DNA of 27,477 bases, from assembly GCA_049600855.1 (NCBI GenBank), contig JBMYQA010000050.1, positions 1 through 27,477 on the forward strand. Direction: 5' to 3'. Each line of letters begins with the position of its first letter. The first letter of the stretch is position 1. The DNA is from JBMYQA01 sp049600855 (lineage in GTDB: Bacteria > Bacteroidota > Bacteroidia > Cytophagales > Flammeovirgaceae). The notes under the pieces are model-generated. The model ran no database searches. It saw nothing but the letters and a program-made list of their open reading frames with translations, and was not told the DNA's origin. The position numbers were made by a program, and so were the translations under genes. Of this stretch, positions 9,259 through 17,800 are shown in pieces.

Positions 9259-11121
9259 ATGAAGTCTTTCTTGTTTGGGTTTTTAGGTGTTTTTTTCGTT
9301 TTTACTATTCAAGGTCAACCAGATACAGAATCAGCGGGAGCAGGATCATCAACCACTCCAGGGAGTGTAGCTTGGTCAAATCCAGGTAATATCACCGCCA
9401 GTGACAATAGTTATGCCTCGGCAACCAATGGCACTACAGAAACCATTGTCGCAAATAATTTTGGTTTCAATATTCCTTCCAGTACAACCATTGATGGCAT
9501 CGAAGTAAATATTGAGCGCTATGCGCGTGCCTCTAACAACATATCGCAGGGAACTTGGCAAACCTTTCTTCAACCCGATTACATTTCTGGAGCAGATGCA
9601 TACAATACGATTACACACAATAATGTAGCTGTTGATGCTGGCTCTAACCGTTTATTATTAGTCGTTATTGGTATTGAAAATGTAGATAATGATGATAATG
9701 GAGGCGCTGGGTTTGCCACAGAAGTTGATCCTGTTACTGTAACTTATAATGGTCAGGCAATGACACAAATTGCCAATCCTACTTTGGCGAGTAGCACCAC
9801 GCGAAATTGGATTGGTATGTTTTATTTATTGGATGCAGATTTACCTGCTGGTGCTGCAACGGCAAACTTGGTGATTACCAAAACACGAGGAGTAACCAGT
9901 ACAGTTGATGATCCAGATGAGTACGTAGAAATGGTTTCGGTAAATACCTTTGCCAATGTTAACCAAACCTTTCCATTTACTGCTGTCTCTACTACTGCTA
10001 CAGGAGTAAATACCATCACCGCAGCTGGAGCACTTGATGTTACTATTGGCGATATGCTCGTTACGGGTGCAACTGGAAATAGTAGTGGTAACCCATTCAC
10101 TGCTACTGGTGCAGGATATACCGTTCAAACTAATGTTTGTAACAGCAACACCAACCCAGGCGGTACAGGTGCTTGCATGTCTGTAGGGACGCGTGCCATT
10201 ACGACCACAGGCGTTGCAGATATCACACCAACGGCTTCAACTGGTGGAGGAAACCATGGCCGTACTGCCTTAATAGGAGTTGTATTACAAGGTGCTCGTG
10301 TATTTGATAATGCTGTTCAAATTGTGCGAAGAGGCTCAATTACAGGTAGCGACCTTGGACTTGGCTCAGGTTCAATCGGAGTTTCTTGGCCCGAAACCGA
10401 TGCGACCACCACCTATGGCAGTCCTACGGAACAATGGGGTGCTGCTTGGGCTTATTTTGATATCAATGATCCCGACTTTGGTATCTCCTTCCAAGCGGAT
10501 GCAAACAACTCCACAGCATTTATAGATCATATCTCCATTACGGTTTATTATACCGCTACATTACCCATCAACTTACTCCACTTCGATGTGGGTTACCTCA
10601 AACAAAAAGTCAAATGCACGGCAACCGTGTATATTGATGACGAGCATAATTATACCGTAGTCACTGAGCGCTCCGATGATGGAGCACAGTTCCATCCCAT
10701 CAATTCAACGGATTTTAATTTAGGCCAACCAAGCATGCACACCTTTGAGGTGATTGATCCAGAGCCATTCACGGGTTTATCTTATTACCGCTTAAAGTTA
10801 ATCGATCACTTTGAAGGTACTTTTCACTATTCCAAAGCTAAAGCTGTTTTTGCTGGCGAAGGATTGATTAGCAACTGGAAGCTGTACCCCAACCCTGCTA
10901 AAGATGTCATCGTCGTAGAAATTCCGAATACAGCTGATCAAGTGCAATTTCAATTGTATACTGCTACAGGAAAGGTCGTTCCTTTTTCGGCTACAGAACA
11001 GGGAAAAGGGCGTTTTGTCATTACGCCAACATTTGGGGCTACTTGGCAAAATGGAGTCTACATCTTACAAGCTGATGTATATGATCGACGGCTGAAAGGG
11101 CGTTTTGTGGTGAGGCAATAA
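9259..11121 (+). CDS. Secreted beta-sandwich protein with T9SS C-terminal sorting domain
   Basis: The 620-residue product has a signal peptide (1 to about 20) and a type A T9SS sorting domain at the end (about 541-620: KLYPNPAKDVIVVEI, then GVYILQADVYDRRLKGRFVV), so it should cross the outer membrane by type IX secretion and be released or surface-anchored. Residues about 35-100 (NFGFNIPSSTTIDGIEVNIERYARASN) and 348-432 (DNAVQIVRRG, WGAAWAYFDINDPDFGISFQ, IDHISITVYYT) read as two halves of one beta-sandwich. They are split by a second beta-domain (about 118-345) with VTYNGQAMTQIANP and many Thr/Ala/Gly. Residues about 436-530 form an Ig/fibronectin-like linker ending in YYRLKLIDHFEG, usual before the sorting domain. 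There is no catalytic motif; an adhesin or structural surface role is the simplest guess. It is monocistronic, with a terminator 18 bases downstream. Confidence 0.92.
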   Translation: MKSFLFGFLGVFFVFTIQGQPDTESAGAGSSTTPGSVAWSNPGNITASDNSYASATNGTTETIVANNFGFNIPSSTTIDGIEVNIERYARASNNISQGTWQTFLQPDYISGADAYNTITHNNVAVDAGSNRLLLVVIGIENVDNDDNGGAGFATEVDPVTVTYNGQAMTQIANPTLASSTTRNWIGMFYLLDADLPAGAATANLVITKTRGVTSTVDDPDEYVEMVSVNTFANVNQTFPFTAVSTTATGVNTITAAGALDVTIGDMLVTGATGNSSGNPFTATGAGYTVQTNVCNSNTNPGGTGACMSVGTRAITTTGVADITPTASTGGGNHGRTALIGVVLQGARVFDNAVQIVRRGSITGSDLGLGSGSIGVSWPETDATTTYGSPTEQWGAAWAYFDINDPDFGISFQADANNSTAFIDHISITVYYTATLPINLLHFDVGYLKQKVKCTATVYIDDEHNYTVVTERSDDGAQFHPINSTDFNLGQPSMHTFEVIDPEPFTGLSYYRLKLIDHFEGTFHYSKAKAVFAGEGLISNWKLYPNPAKDVIVVEIPNTADQVQFQLYTATGKVVPFSATEQGKGRFVITPTFGATWQNGVYILQADVYDRRLKGRFVVRQ

Positions 11122-11138
11122 GAAAACTGCTTTTTCAT

Positions 11139-11174
11139 AAAAGGGGCTTATTCTTGATGGAATACGCCCCTTTT
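11139..11174. terminator. Bidirectional terminator between convergent genes
   Basis: Arms 11139-11153 (AAAAGGGGCTTATTC) and 11160-11174 pair over 15 bases with one mismatch and a 6-base loop. A T run follows on the plus strand (11171-11175) and, through the A run at 11139-11142, on the minus strand. It can therefore end both the T9SS gene (+) and the P47-like operon (-, stop at 11237). Confidence 0.82.
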
Positions 11175-11236
11175 TATCGTTCATCTAAGCATATTCCCTT
11201 TTGCATATGCTACCAACAGGGAAATAAGCTAATCGC

Positions 11237-12979
11237 TTAATTAATAGCCACATAATTTACATTAGCGACTAAGTCTTCTGAATCAGAAAGTGTTAAGTCT
11301 TCAAATGCGAATGTTTGACCACCTGGAAATACCCAGCCATAGGCACCGCTTAATCCATTGAGTATTTCAGTTTCATACCCTTGTAACATTCCCGCTAATC
11401 TATCTCTGGCACTAGAACGTATTCTCGTACAAATGCTTGCGAACTGCTCTTTCTCTGGTGTAGAAGAATTATCTACCAGACCTGGTCCTTCTAGCGTTAC
11501 TTGTAATTTTCCATAACTATCAACACCTAACGCAAAAATGCGTGTATCTGTAAAATTGGCAAAATACCCCTTTGCATATAAAACAGGGAGTATGACTTCA
11601 AACCTACCTTCAATATCTGCATATATTTTGGCCGTCGTTTTTACAGTAATTTGGTTGCCCTTTACATACACATCTGACTGAACTGAGTACGTTACCTCTA
11701 TTTTACTCGTTAATGTAACTCCCCCTATCACAGTAGCCTCACACCCTACGCTAGCTTGGGCTTTCGCTGTGGGTGGCTGAAAAGAATAAGAAAGCCAGTG
11801 ATCTCCTTGGTTTATTTTTTTAAATACGGGAGGTGGTTGATCATAAGGTTCTTGAAGTTTAAAGGTGTAAAGCGAACCCAGACCACACTTACATTCCGTG
11901 GTAGCATATGGCGAGACATATAACCTTGGTAAAGCCTTAGAAAAAATATTATATAAAAAATCAAAAAAAAGCTCTTTCCTAATCGATACTGCACCTGCAT
12001 ATTGGCTCAGTTGATTACTATCCACCCAATTCCAAGTAAAAGGCACAGCAGGAGGCATCTGATGTTTATAGCCCATCACTAAATAGTTGAGCGTATAAGC
12101 GGCTTGCTCATTGGTATCTGTTTGACCATTTGCATCTTTATAGGATGAAATTTCAAAGTTCAAATCTGTGGGAATAAAGGTAGGCTTCGGGAGTGTGATA
12201 GCAGGTTTCGCAACAGCACCACTTCCCAAAGCTCCACCACCTGACTTTTCTATAGAGGTTCGTAAACTCTCAATATAGGGCATCAAATGGCTCCCACACA
12301 TGTAATTCTTTAAACCGTTAATCGTGGGGGAGTTCGGTAATGAAGATAAATAGGAATTGTTCAAATCTAGGAATAGCTGTTTTAAGCTGAACATATCGGA
12401 CCCTAAATTTTTAATTTCCTTTTGGGTGGCAGGAGGTAATTTATTAATATCCAAATGCCCATCTTGTAAATTCAAGTTCACATCGTATGAAAATACCCAA
12501 GGTTCAGTATCATCTGATTGATCAAAAACTTTCCAAGCATAATGATTTCCCCTCCCTGCCTGTAGATTGACGATTCGAAAACTTTCGAACACCATGTTAT
12601 AGGTAACGTGTGCTCCAGCTCCTTGTTCATTGAACTTAATTATAGCAGGAGAATTCGTTGGAGAAGAACCTCTAGGAATTCCCAGTTTTGCTTGAAAGCC
12701 AAACCAAAAGTTTTTGTCATACATCGTTTGTTGGTCTTTCTTATCATCTTCTCCTACACTAAACGGATCAAATCCCAATTGTTTTTTGACATCTTCATAG
12801 TCGGTTAGAACGGGGGTTAAGCCTTGACTTCCACCGGCCATCCATACTTGGGTAAAAGGAGTTTGGATATTAGCATGAACCCACTCTTTCAGATGGCTGT
12901 TTAAAGAGGTCTGCGTAACCGCTACCACCATGTCGTAGCCATACTTAGGATTAGATAAGTTAGATTTACTTGCACTCAT
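11237..12979 (-). CDS. P47/OrfX-like TULIP-fold protein, paralogue A
   Basis: The 580-residue protein opens with YGYDMVVAVTQTSLNSHLKE (13-32) and closes with WVFPGGQTFAFEDLTLSDSE near 549-568. Both ends match the general form of clostridial P47 and OrfX proteins (GWD-type start with an N-x-x-L helix; PGG-x-x-F-x-F near the end), which have the lipid-binding TULIP fold. There is no signal peptide or membrane segment, so it is cytoplasmic unless released by lysis or another route. A CxC pair (363 and 365) is shared with the neighbour. It is clearly paralogous to the next gene upstream over its full length and is separated from it by 39 bases. Last gene of the putative operon. P47 is about 415 residues, so this is longer. 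The family link rests on recalled motifs and is likely but not proven; the role is unknown. Confidence 0.75.
   Translation of the reverse strand: MSASKSNLSNPKYGYDMVVAVTQTSLNSHLKEWVHANIQTPFTQVWMAGGSQGLTPVLTDYEDVKKQLGFDPFSVGEDDKKDQQTMYDKNFWFGFQAKLGIPRGSSPTNSPAIIKFNEQGAGAHVTYNMVFESFRIVNLQAGRGNHYAWKVFDQSDDTEPWVFSYDVNLNLQDGHLDINKLPPATQKEIKNLGSDMFSLKQLFLDLNNSYLSSLPNSPTINGLKNYMCGSHLMPYIESLRTSIEKSGGGALGSGAVAKPAITLPKPTFIPTDLNFEISSYKDANGQTDTNEQAAYTLNYLVMGYKHQMPPAVPFTWNWVDSNQLSQYAGAVSIRKELFFDFLYNIFSKALPRLYVSPYATTECKCGLGSLYTFKLQEPYDQPPPVFKKINQGDHWLSYSFQPPTAKAQASVGCEATVIGGVTLTSKIEVTYSVQSDVYVKGNQITVKTTAKIYADIEGRFEVILPVLYAKGYFANFTDTRIFALGVDSYGKLQVTLEGPGLVDNSSTPEKEQFASICTRIRSSARDRLAGMLQGYETEILNGLSGAYGWVFPGGQTFAFEDLTLSDSEDLVANVNYVAIN
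12017..12183 (-). repeat. Near-identical tract shared with paralogue B (copy A)
   Basis: These 167 bases match 13793-13959 with only three differences, and the 118 bases 12066-12183 match 13842-13959 exactly. The tract encodes residues 266-321 of paralogue A. Flanking coding DNA of the two genes differs at many synonymous sites, so this stretch looks homogenised by gene conversion. Confidence 0.85.
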
Positions 12980-12995
12980 GTTGATTTTAGTTTTA
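12980..12995 (-). promoter_or_regulatory. Duplicated translation leader of paralogue A
   Basis: On the minus strand the 16 bases before the ATG read TAAAACTAAAATCAAC. The matching 16 bases before paralogue B (14765-14780) read TAAAATTAAAATCAAT, 14 of 16 identical. No Shine-Dalgarno sequence is present, as is common in Bacteroidota. The shared A-rich leader supports both chosen starts. Confidence 0.5.
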
Positions 12996-13018
12996 GGTAA
13001 AAAAAGATTGACTGCTCA

Positions 13019-14764
13019 CTACTCAATGTCTTTATAATTCACATTAGAAACCAAGTCTTGCGAATCAGAGAATGCCACATCTTTAAATGCAAATGTTTGA
13101 CCACCTGGAAATACCCAACCGTAAGCACTATTTAATCCGTCGAATATTTCACCCTCATATCCTTTTACCATATCCGCTAATCTGGTTCTTACGCTCTCAT
13201 TCATATTGGAACAAATGTGTTCAAACTGCTCATGATCGGGTTTAGAAGAATCATCTACTAATCCTACGCCTCCATGTGTTACTGACAACTTCCCCTGACT
13301 ATCAGTACTTAAAGTAAAAGTTCGCGTATCGGTAAAATTGGCAAAATCACCCGAAACCTCTACACCCCAATAATGCGAGCCCTTAGTATCTGAACTTTTC
13401 ATATCGCCATATATTTTACTCGTAGTTTTTACAGTTATTTGATTTCCCTTTAGGTATACATCTGACTGAACGGAATAAGCTACTGAAATTTTGCTTTTTA
13501 ATTGAGTGCCATCACTGCATGTAGCCTGAGCTGAATCGTTACATCCTGGAGGGTTAAAAGAATACGTAAGCAAATGATCGCCTTGGTTGATTTTTTGAAA
13601 TTCCTGAGGAGACGGATTAGAGGGTACTTTCAGATTAAACTCATAGGTAGCACCTTCACTACATGTACAGGCTGTTTGAGCTTGTGGAACTGCATATAAG
13701 TTGGACAAAGCTTTAGAAAAAATGTTATACAAAAAATCAACGAAAACCTCTTTTCTAATCGCTACTGTACCTGAGTATTGATTCAATTGATCACTATCTA
13801 CCCAATTCCAAGTAAAAGGCACCGCAGGAGGCATCTGATGCTTATAGCCCATCACTAAATAGTTGAGCGTATAAGCGGCTTGCTCATTGGTATCTGTTTG
13901 ACCATTTGCATCTTTATAGGATGAAATTTCAAAGTTCAAATCTGTGGGAATAAAGGTAGCTGTTGGGAGTTTGATGGAAGATTGCGCAACAGCACTACTT
14001 CCCAAAGTTCCACCTCCTGATTTTTCTATAGATGCTCGCAAGCTTTCAATATAAGGCATCAAGTGCCCACCACACATGTAATTGTTCAAATTTTTAATGG
14101 TGGGAGATTTAGGTAATGAGGACAGGTATGCATTGTTCAGATCAAGAAATAACTGTTTTAAACTAAACATATCAGGCCCTAAGTTTTTGATTTCTTTTTG
14201 AGTGGACGGAGGTAGTTTATTAACATCCAAAGTAGCATCTCGTAAATCTAAATCCACATCAAATTTAAACACCCATGGCATAGACTCGGTTGATTGGTCA
14301 AAAACCGCCCATTTAGATTGTGCCGCTGATCTACCCATCTTTAAGTTGACTATTTTAAAGCTTTTGAATAACATGTTATAGGTGACATGCGACCCAACCC
14401 CTTGTTCATTAAACTGCACTATAGGAGGTATATCTGCTGAAGAGATGTGCGCCCCTGTAGGTGTACCCAATTCCGCTTGGAAACCAAACCAAAAGTATTT
14501 GTCAAACATCGTTTTAATATCCGCCGTATCATTTTCCCCAACACAAAAAGGGTCAAGTCCTCCCAATAATTGTTTCACCTCTTCATAATCTTTTTGGACG
14601 GGGTTCAATGAACTTGAATCCATCATCCATACTTGCGTAAAGGATGTTGTGCTATTACCTTCAACCCATGCTTTCAGATGACTGTTTAAGGCTTGTTGTG
14701 TAACGGATACCACCATATCATAGCCATACTTGGTACCAGATAGGTTAGATTGGTTTACACTCAT
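13019..14764 (-). CDS. P47/OrfX-like TULIP-fold protein, paralogue B
   Basis: This 581-residue paralogue has the same start motif (YGYDMVVSVTQQALNSHLKA, 13-32), the same CxC pair (TACTC) and the same end (WVFPGGQTFAFKDVAFSDSQ). It aligns with paralogue A without large gaps. The main local difference is near residues 455-475, where B has DTKGSHYWGVEVSGD and A has a different stretch. There is no signal peptide. It sits between the 1170-residue gene (113-base gap holding a long hairpin) and paralogue A (39-base gap). The pair recalls clostridial toxin loci that carry several P47/OrfX genes side by side. Heteromer formation with paralogue A is possible but unproven. It could equally be a lipid- or ligand-binding protein with no toxin link. 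Confidence 0.75.
   Translation of the reverse strand: MSVNQSNLSGTKYGYDMVVSVTQQALNSHLKAWVEGNSTTSFTQVWMMDSSSLNPVQKDYEEVKQLLGGLDPFCVGENDTADIKTMFDKYFWFGFQAELGTPTGAHISSADIPPIVQFNEQGVGSHVTYNMLFKSFKIVNLKMGRSAAQSKWAVFDQSTESMPWVFKFDVDLDLRDATLDVNKLPPSTQKEIKNLGPDMFSLKQLFLDLNNAYLSSLPKSPTIKNLNNYMCGGHLMPYIESLRASIEKSGGGTLGSSAVAQSSIKLPTATFIPTDLNFEISSYKDANGQTDTNEQAAYTLNYLVMGYKHQMPPAVPFTWNWVDSDQLNQYSGTVAIRKEVFVDFLYNIFSKALSNLYAVPQAQTACTCSEGATYEFNLKVPSNPSPQEFQKINQGDHLLTYSFNPPGCNDSAQATCSDGTQLKSKISVAYSVQSDVYLKGNQITVKTTSKIYGDMKSSDTKGSHYWGVEVSGDFANFTDTRTFTLSTDSQGKLSVTHGGVGLVDDSSKPDHEQFEHICSNMNESVRTRLADMVKGYEGEIFDGLNSAYGWVFPGGQTFAFKDVAFSDSQDLVSNVNYKDIE
13793..13959 (-). repeat. Near-identical tract shared with paralogue A (copy B)
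   Basis: This is the partner of 12017-12183 at an offset of 1776 bp. The three mismatches are at 13799, 13823 and 13841. It encodes residues 269-324 of paralogue B. Confidence 0.85.
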
Positions 14765-14824
14765 ATTGATTTTAATTTTATATTAAAAAAACTCATGATT
14801 ATAACAGCTCAGGCTAAGAATGGA

Positions 14825-14869
14825 GAAGTGGTTTAAAATCAGCGGTAAATCGCTATTTTAAACCACTTC
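14825..14869 (-). promoter_or_regulatory. Long intercistronic hairpin after the 1170-residue gene
   Basis: Perfect 15-base arms (14825-14839 and 14855-14869) enclose a nested 4-base stem AGCG/CGCT with loop GTAAAT and one bulged C. On the minus strand it begins 9 bases after the stop codon at 14878. No T run follows it, so it is a weak terminator at best. An RNA-stability or processing element that sets the ratio of the 1170-residue protein to the P47-like pair is a reasonable alternative. Confidence 0.7.
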
Positions 14870-14877
14870 AACCACCA

Positions 14878-17800
14878 TTAGGCAAGTTCAACAATAGATT
14901 CTGCAATATTTAACGTGCCATCTATACCTACAACGGCCACCGTAGCCACACCAGCAATAGCTACAGCTTGTGGCTGCTTTGCCACTTTAGCTATCTGTAC
15001 TACTAGTTTCCCTATCTTTCCAAGGTTATCACATAGTTGAGCCACGCTATCCATTACAGCTATACTATGATCTTTAGAAGCCTCATCCTGCGCCAATTCA
15101 TACAAGTGATAGCATACGGGTATTGAAGCAAGGCCGCCTAATATGGCATCAAAGATCACTCCAGCGAACTTACCTTCCGCCTTAATAGCCGCAGAGTTTG
15201 AAGACCCATGGGCAAGTGCAAAAGTCCCTCCTGTAAAAGCTACTTTAGCAGTAATTTTACAACCTGTAAATACCGTATTCGCGGTAGATACCGCTTCATT
15301 TTTAATCGGTAATGGTTGCGCAAATAAACGAGCCGCACCACTACTTGCAGCACCTACTAAACCACAAACGCCTTCTGTTATTTCTAAGATGAAATTAGGG
15401 TCTTCTTGATTCGCAACTACATTAATTGTATAAATTCCTGCACCCAACAGGGTAGCCGCTCCCCCCAAAATATGGCCTGCTGCTAAAATGCCTTTTTGTG
15501 CAGGTGCTGATAGGTGAATCAACTTAAAAGAATTCGACAAGTCTTTATCAAAACTGACATTAAAGGCTTGATCTAAGGCTTGTGGGCTTGAGGCATCAAT
15601 TATTTTTTGGCTAAATCCATCACTACTTGAAAAAGGAGCAGAACCTGTAGCTATTTTGTAATAAATAGTAGCAGGTATAGCACCTATCAAACAAAATATA
15701 TCTAATAAACAAAACTCTATCTCCACGCCAAAGTCTTTTAATAGCTCATTCAATATTGGAAAGCTAATGGTTGCTGTTAAGACTTGCTTTGACCAGTCTA
15801 CCAATAAGACAAAGATGTCAATAGCTGTATCTATGAGATTTTCTGCTGAATCTAAAAGGGCATCAGCTAAAATAGCAAGCAGTTTTTTGATGACATCTGC
15901 CAAAGACATGGAGGTTATTACTGTACTGGAAGAAAAGAACTCTTCTTGCACCCGCTTAAAAGCACTATTAATGATGTTGCCTTCTTGTTGAAAAGCATTC
16001 ACCAGTGTACCCATCAGACTTTGTACTTGATCTCCTTGTGGAACAGCACTTGTATTAGGCATTTCTATATGTACAATGTGATCCAATACATAGTTAAACA
16101 CATGCATAGCAGGTGCGGAAAACACATCTGTTACCTTGCTGATGGTACTTACTACATAACCTAAATCATTACCACTATTGGGAACCTGCCCTGTCCAAGT
16201 GTCTGGTGCGGTACTACCTGCCCAATTATCAATAACACTTTTGAGACTTTGGATATCTTGGTCAAAAGTTTGTTTGAAATTCGTCAGATCATCCACCACT
16301 AATTGCATATTAAGCAGCAAAATGTTTTTAAAAACATCTTTGGTTCGCACAAAGTCTTTCCACTCAAAAAGATACTTAATGAAGTCAATTACATCTTTAA
16401 TAAAGGTTTTAATCGCTTTTAAAATGACCTCTATGGCCTTTGCTACTGCAGCAAGCGTATGCAGAAGAAAGCGGTATGCTTTTCCTGCAATTTCTATAAT
16501 CATATGCCAAACTCCTTCTATAGAGGCAATGAGCGCATGGTAAGCCCCTTCAAAAACATTGCCCAACCAGCCAAAAACATCTCCAGCAAATGCATCTATT
16601 GCATTTGAAAAATCGAACACCCCACCTTGTGCGACAAACTGACTGGGAAACATCGTGGCAGAAGCAACATCTCCCATCACGCCACTTACCTGAAATACAT
16701 TGGCTGCAGGCACGGCTTTCCAAGCAGCTGCATCTGGTTGTTTAAAAAAGCTAGCAGAACCATCAGGGTTCAGTTTAGGCACAATATTGCTAAACATAGC
16801 TCCTAAAGCACTCGTTACCGCACTTTTATCATTATACGAAACACCTGCGGAAACAAGAGGTTTAGGAGGTATATTGACATTACTATATTGAATTTGTGCA
16901 TTTTCAAGTGCCTCTACCGTAGTCAATTGACTAAACTTTTTCCTGCCGTTTGCCATGGGGTCAATCGAGCCTGATAAACCCGCTACTTTAAGGTTTGTTC
17001 CTGCTGTTGTTCCTTTCAACTTTTCAATTACCGTTACGCCACCTGTATGATTCGTCTGTACAGTAATGGGGTTCTCATCCAATACATACGGAACATTGTT
17101 AATTAAAACTTGGCACCTATGCACAGCGGAGATAGAAACTGACTCCTGACCTTTGGGTTGGTTTTGATCATCAGTGACTTGTATACGCGTATTGTAGGAG
17201 TCGAAAGAAATTGTTGAGCCAGCTGGTAAAACAATATCGTGATTCGTCCATATGGTAGAAGAGGGATTTTGGGTAGATAATACGATTTGTCCATCTCCCA
17301 TATTAGCCACAAAACTACTTCCATCATCTGTTTTGTTTACGTAGGTAGTAACTTGTTCAACCCCTTTCAAAATTGGAATAGGCGTACTCCACGAAGAGGG
17401 ATTAGTCACACTACTGATATCGCACGTTGTATAAAAGATTTCACCTGCTCCATTCAGTCCCCATACAATGTACTTCTGTCCACTTCTATGTGCATAAAGG
17501 TTAGTAACATTTTGAAAAACTTCATTTTGAAAGACTGTAGCTGCCGAACTTTCATTTTGTTGCTGATCTGCGGCAAAATAATATAAGTTCTGATTACCAG
17601 CCAAAAACAAGGCGGTATACCCACTACTGTCATACGCTACATCCAGAGCCGTTGCACCTGAAGGAACTTGCAAGCGAGTGACAGAAGGCGCACTATTAGG
17701 CCCCCAATAGTTGTAGGTTGGTACATACAAAAGTTCTTGCTCACTGCTAATTTCACCTAAGGTATACATCCCCGAAACTTCATCTTGCCCTTTTCTGCCT

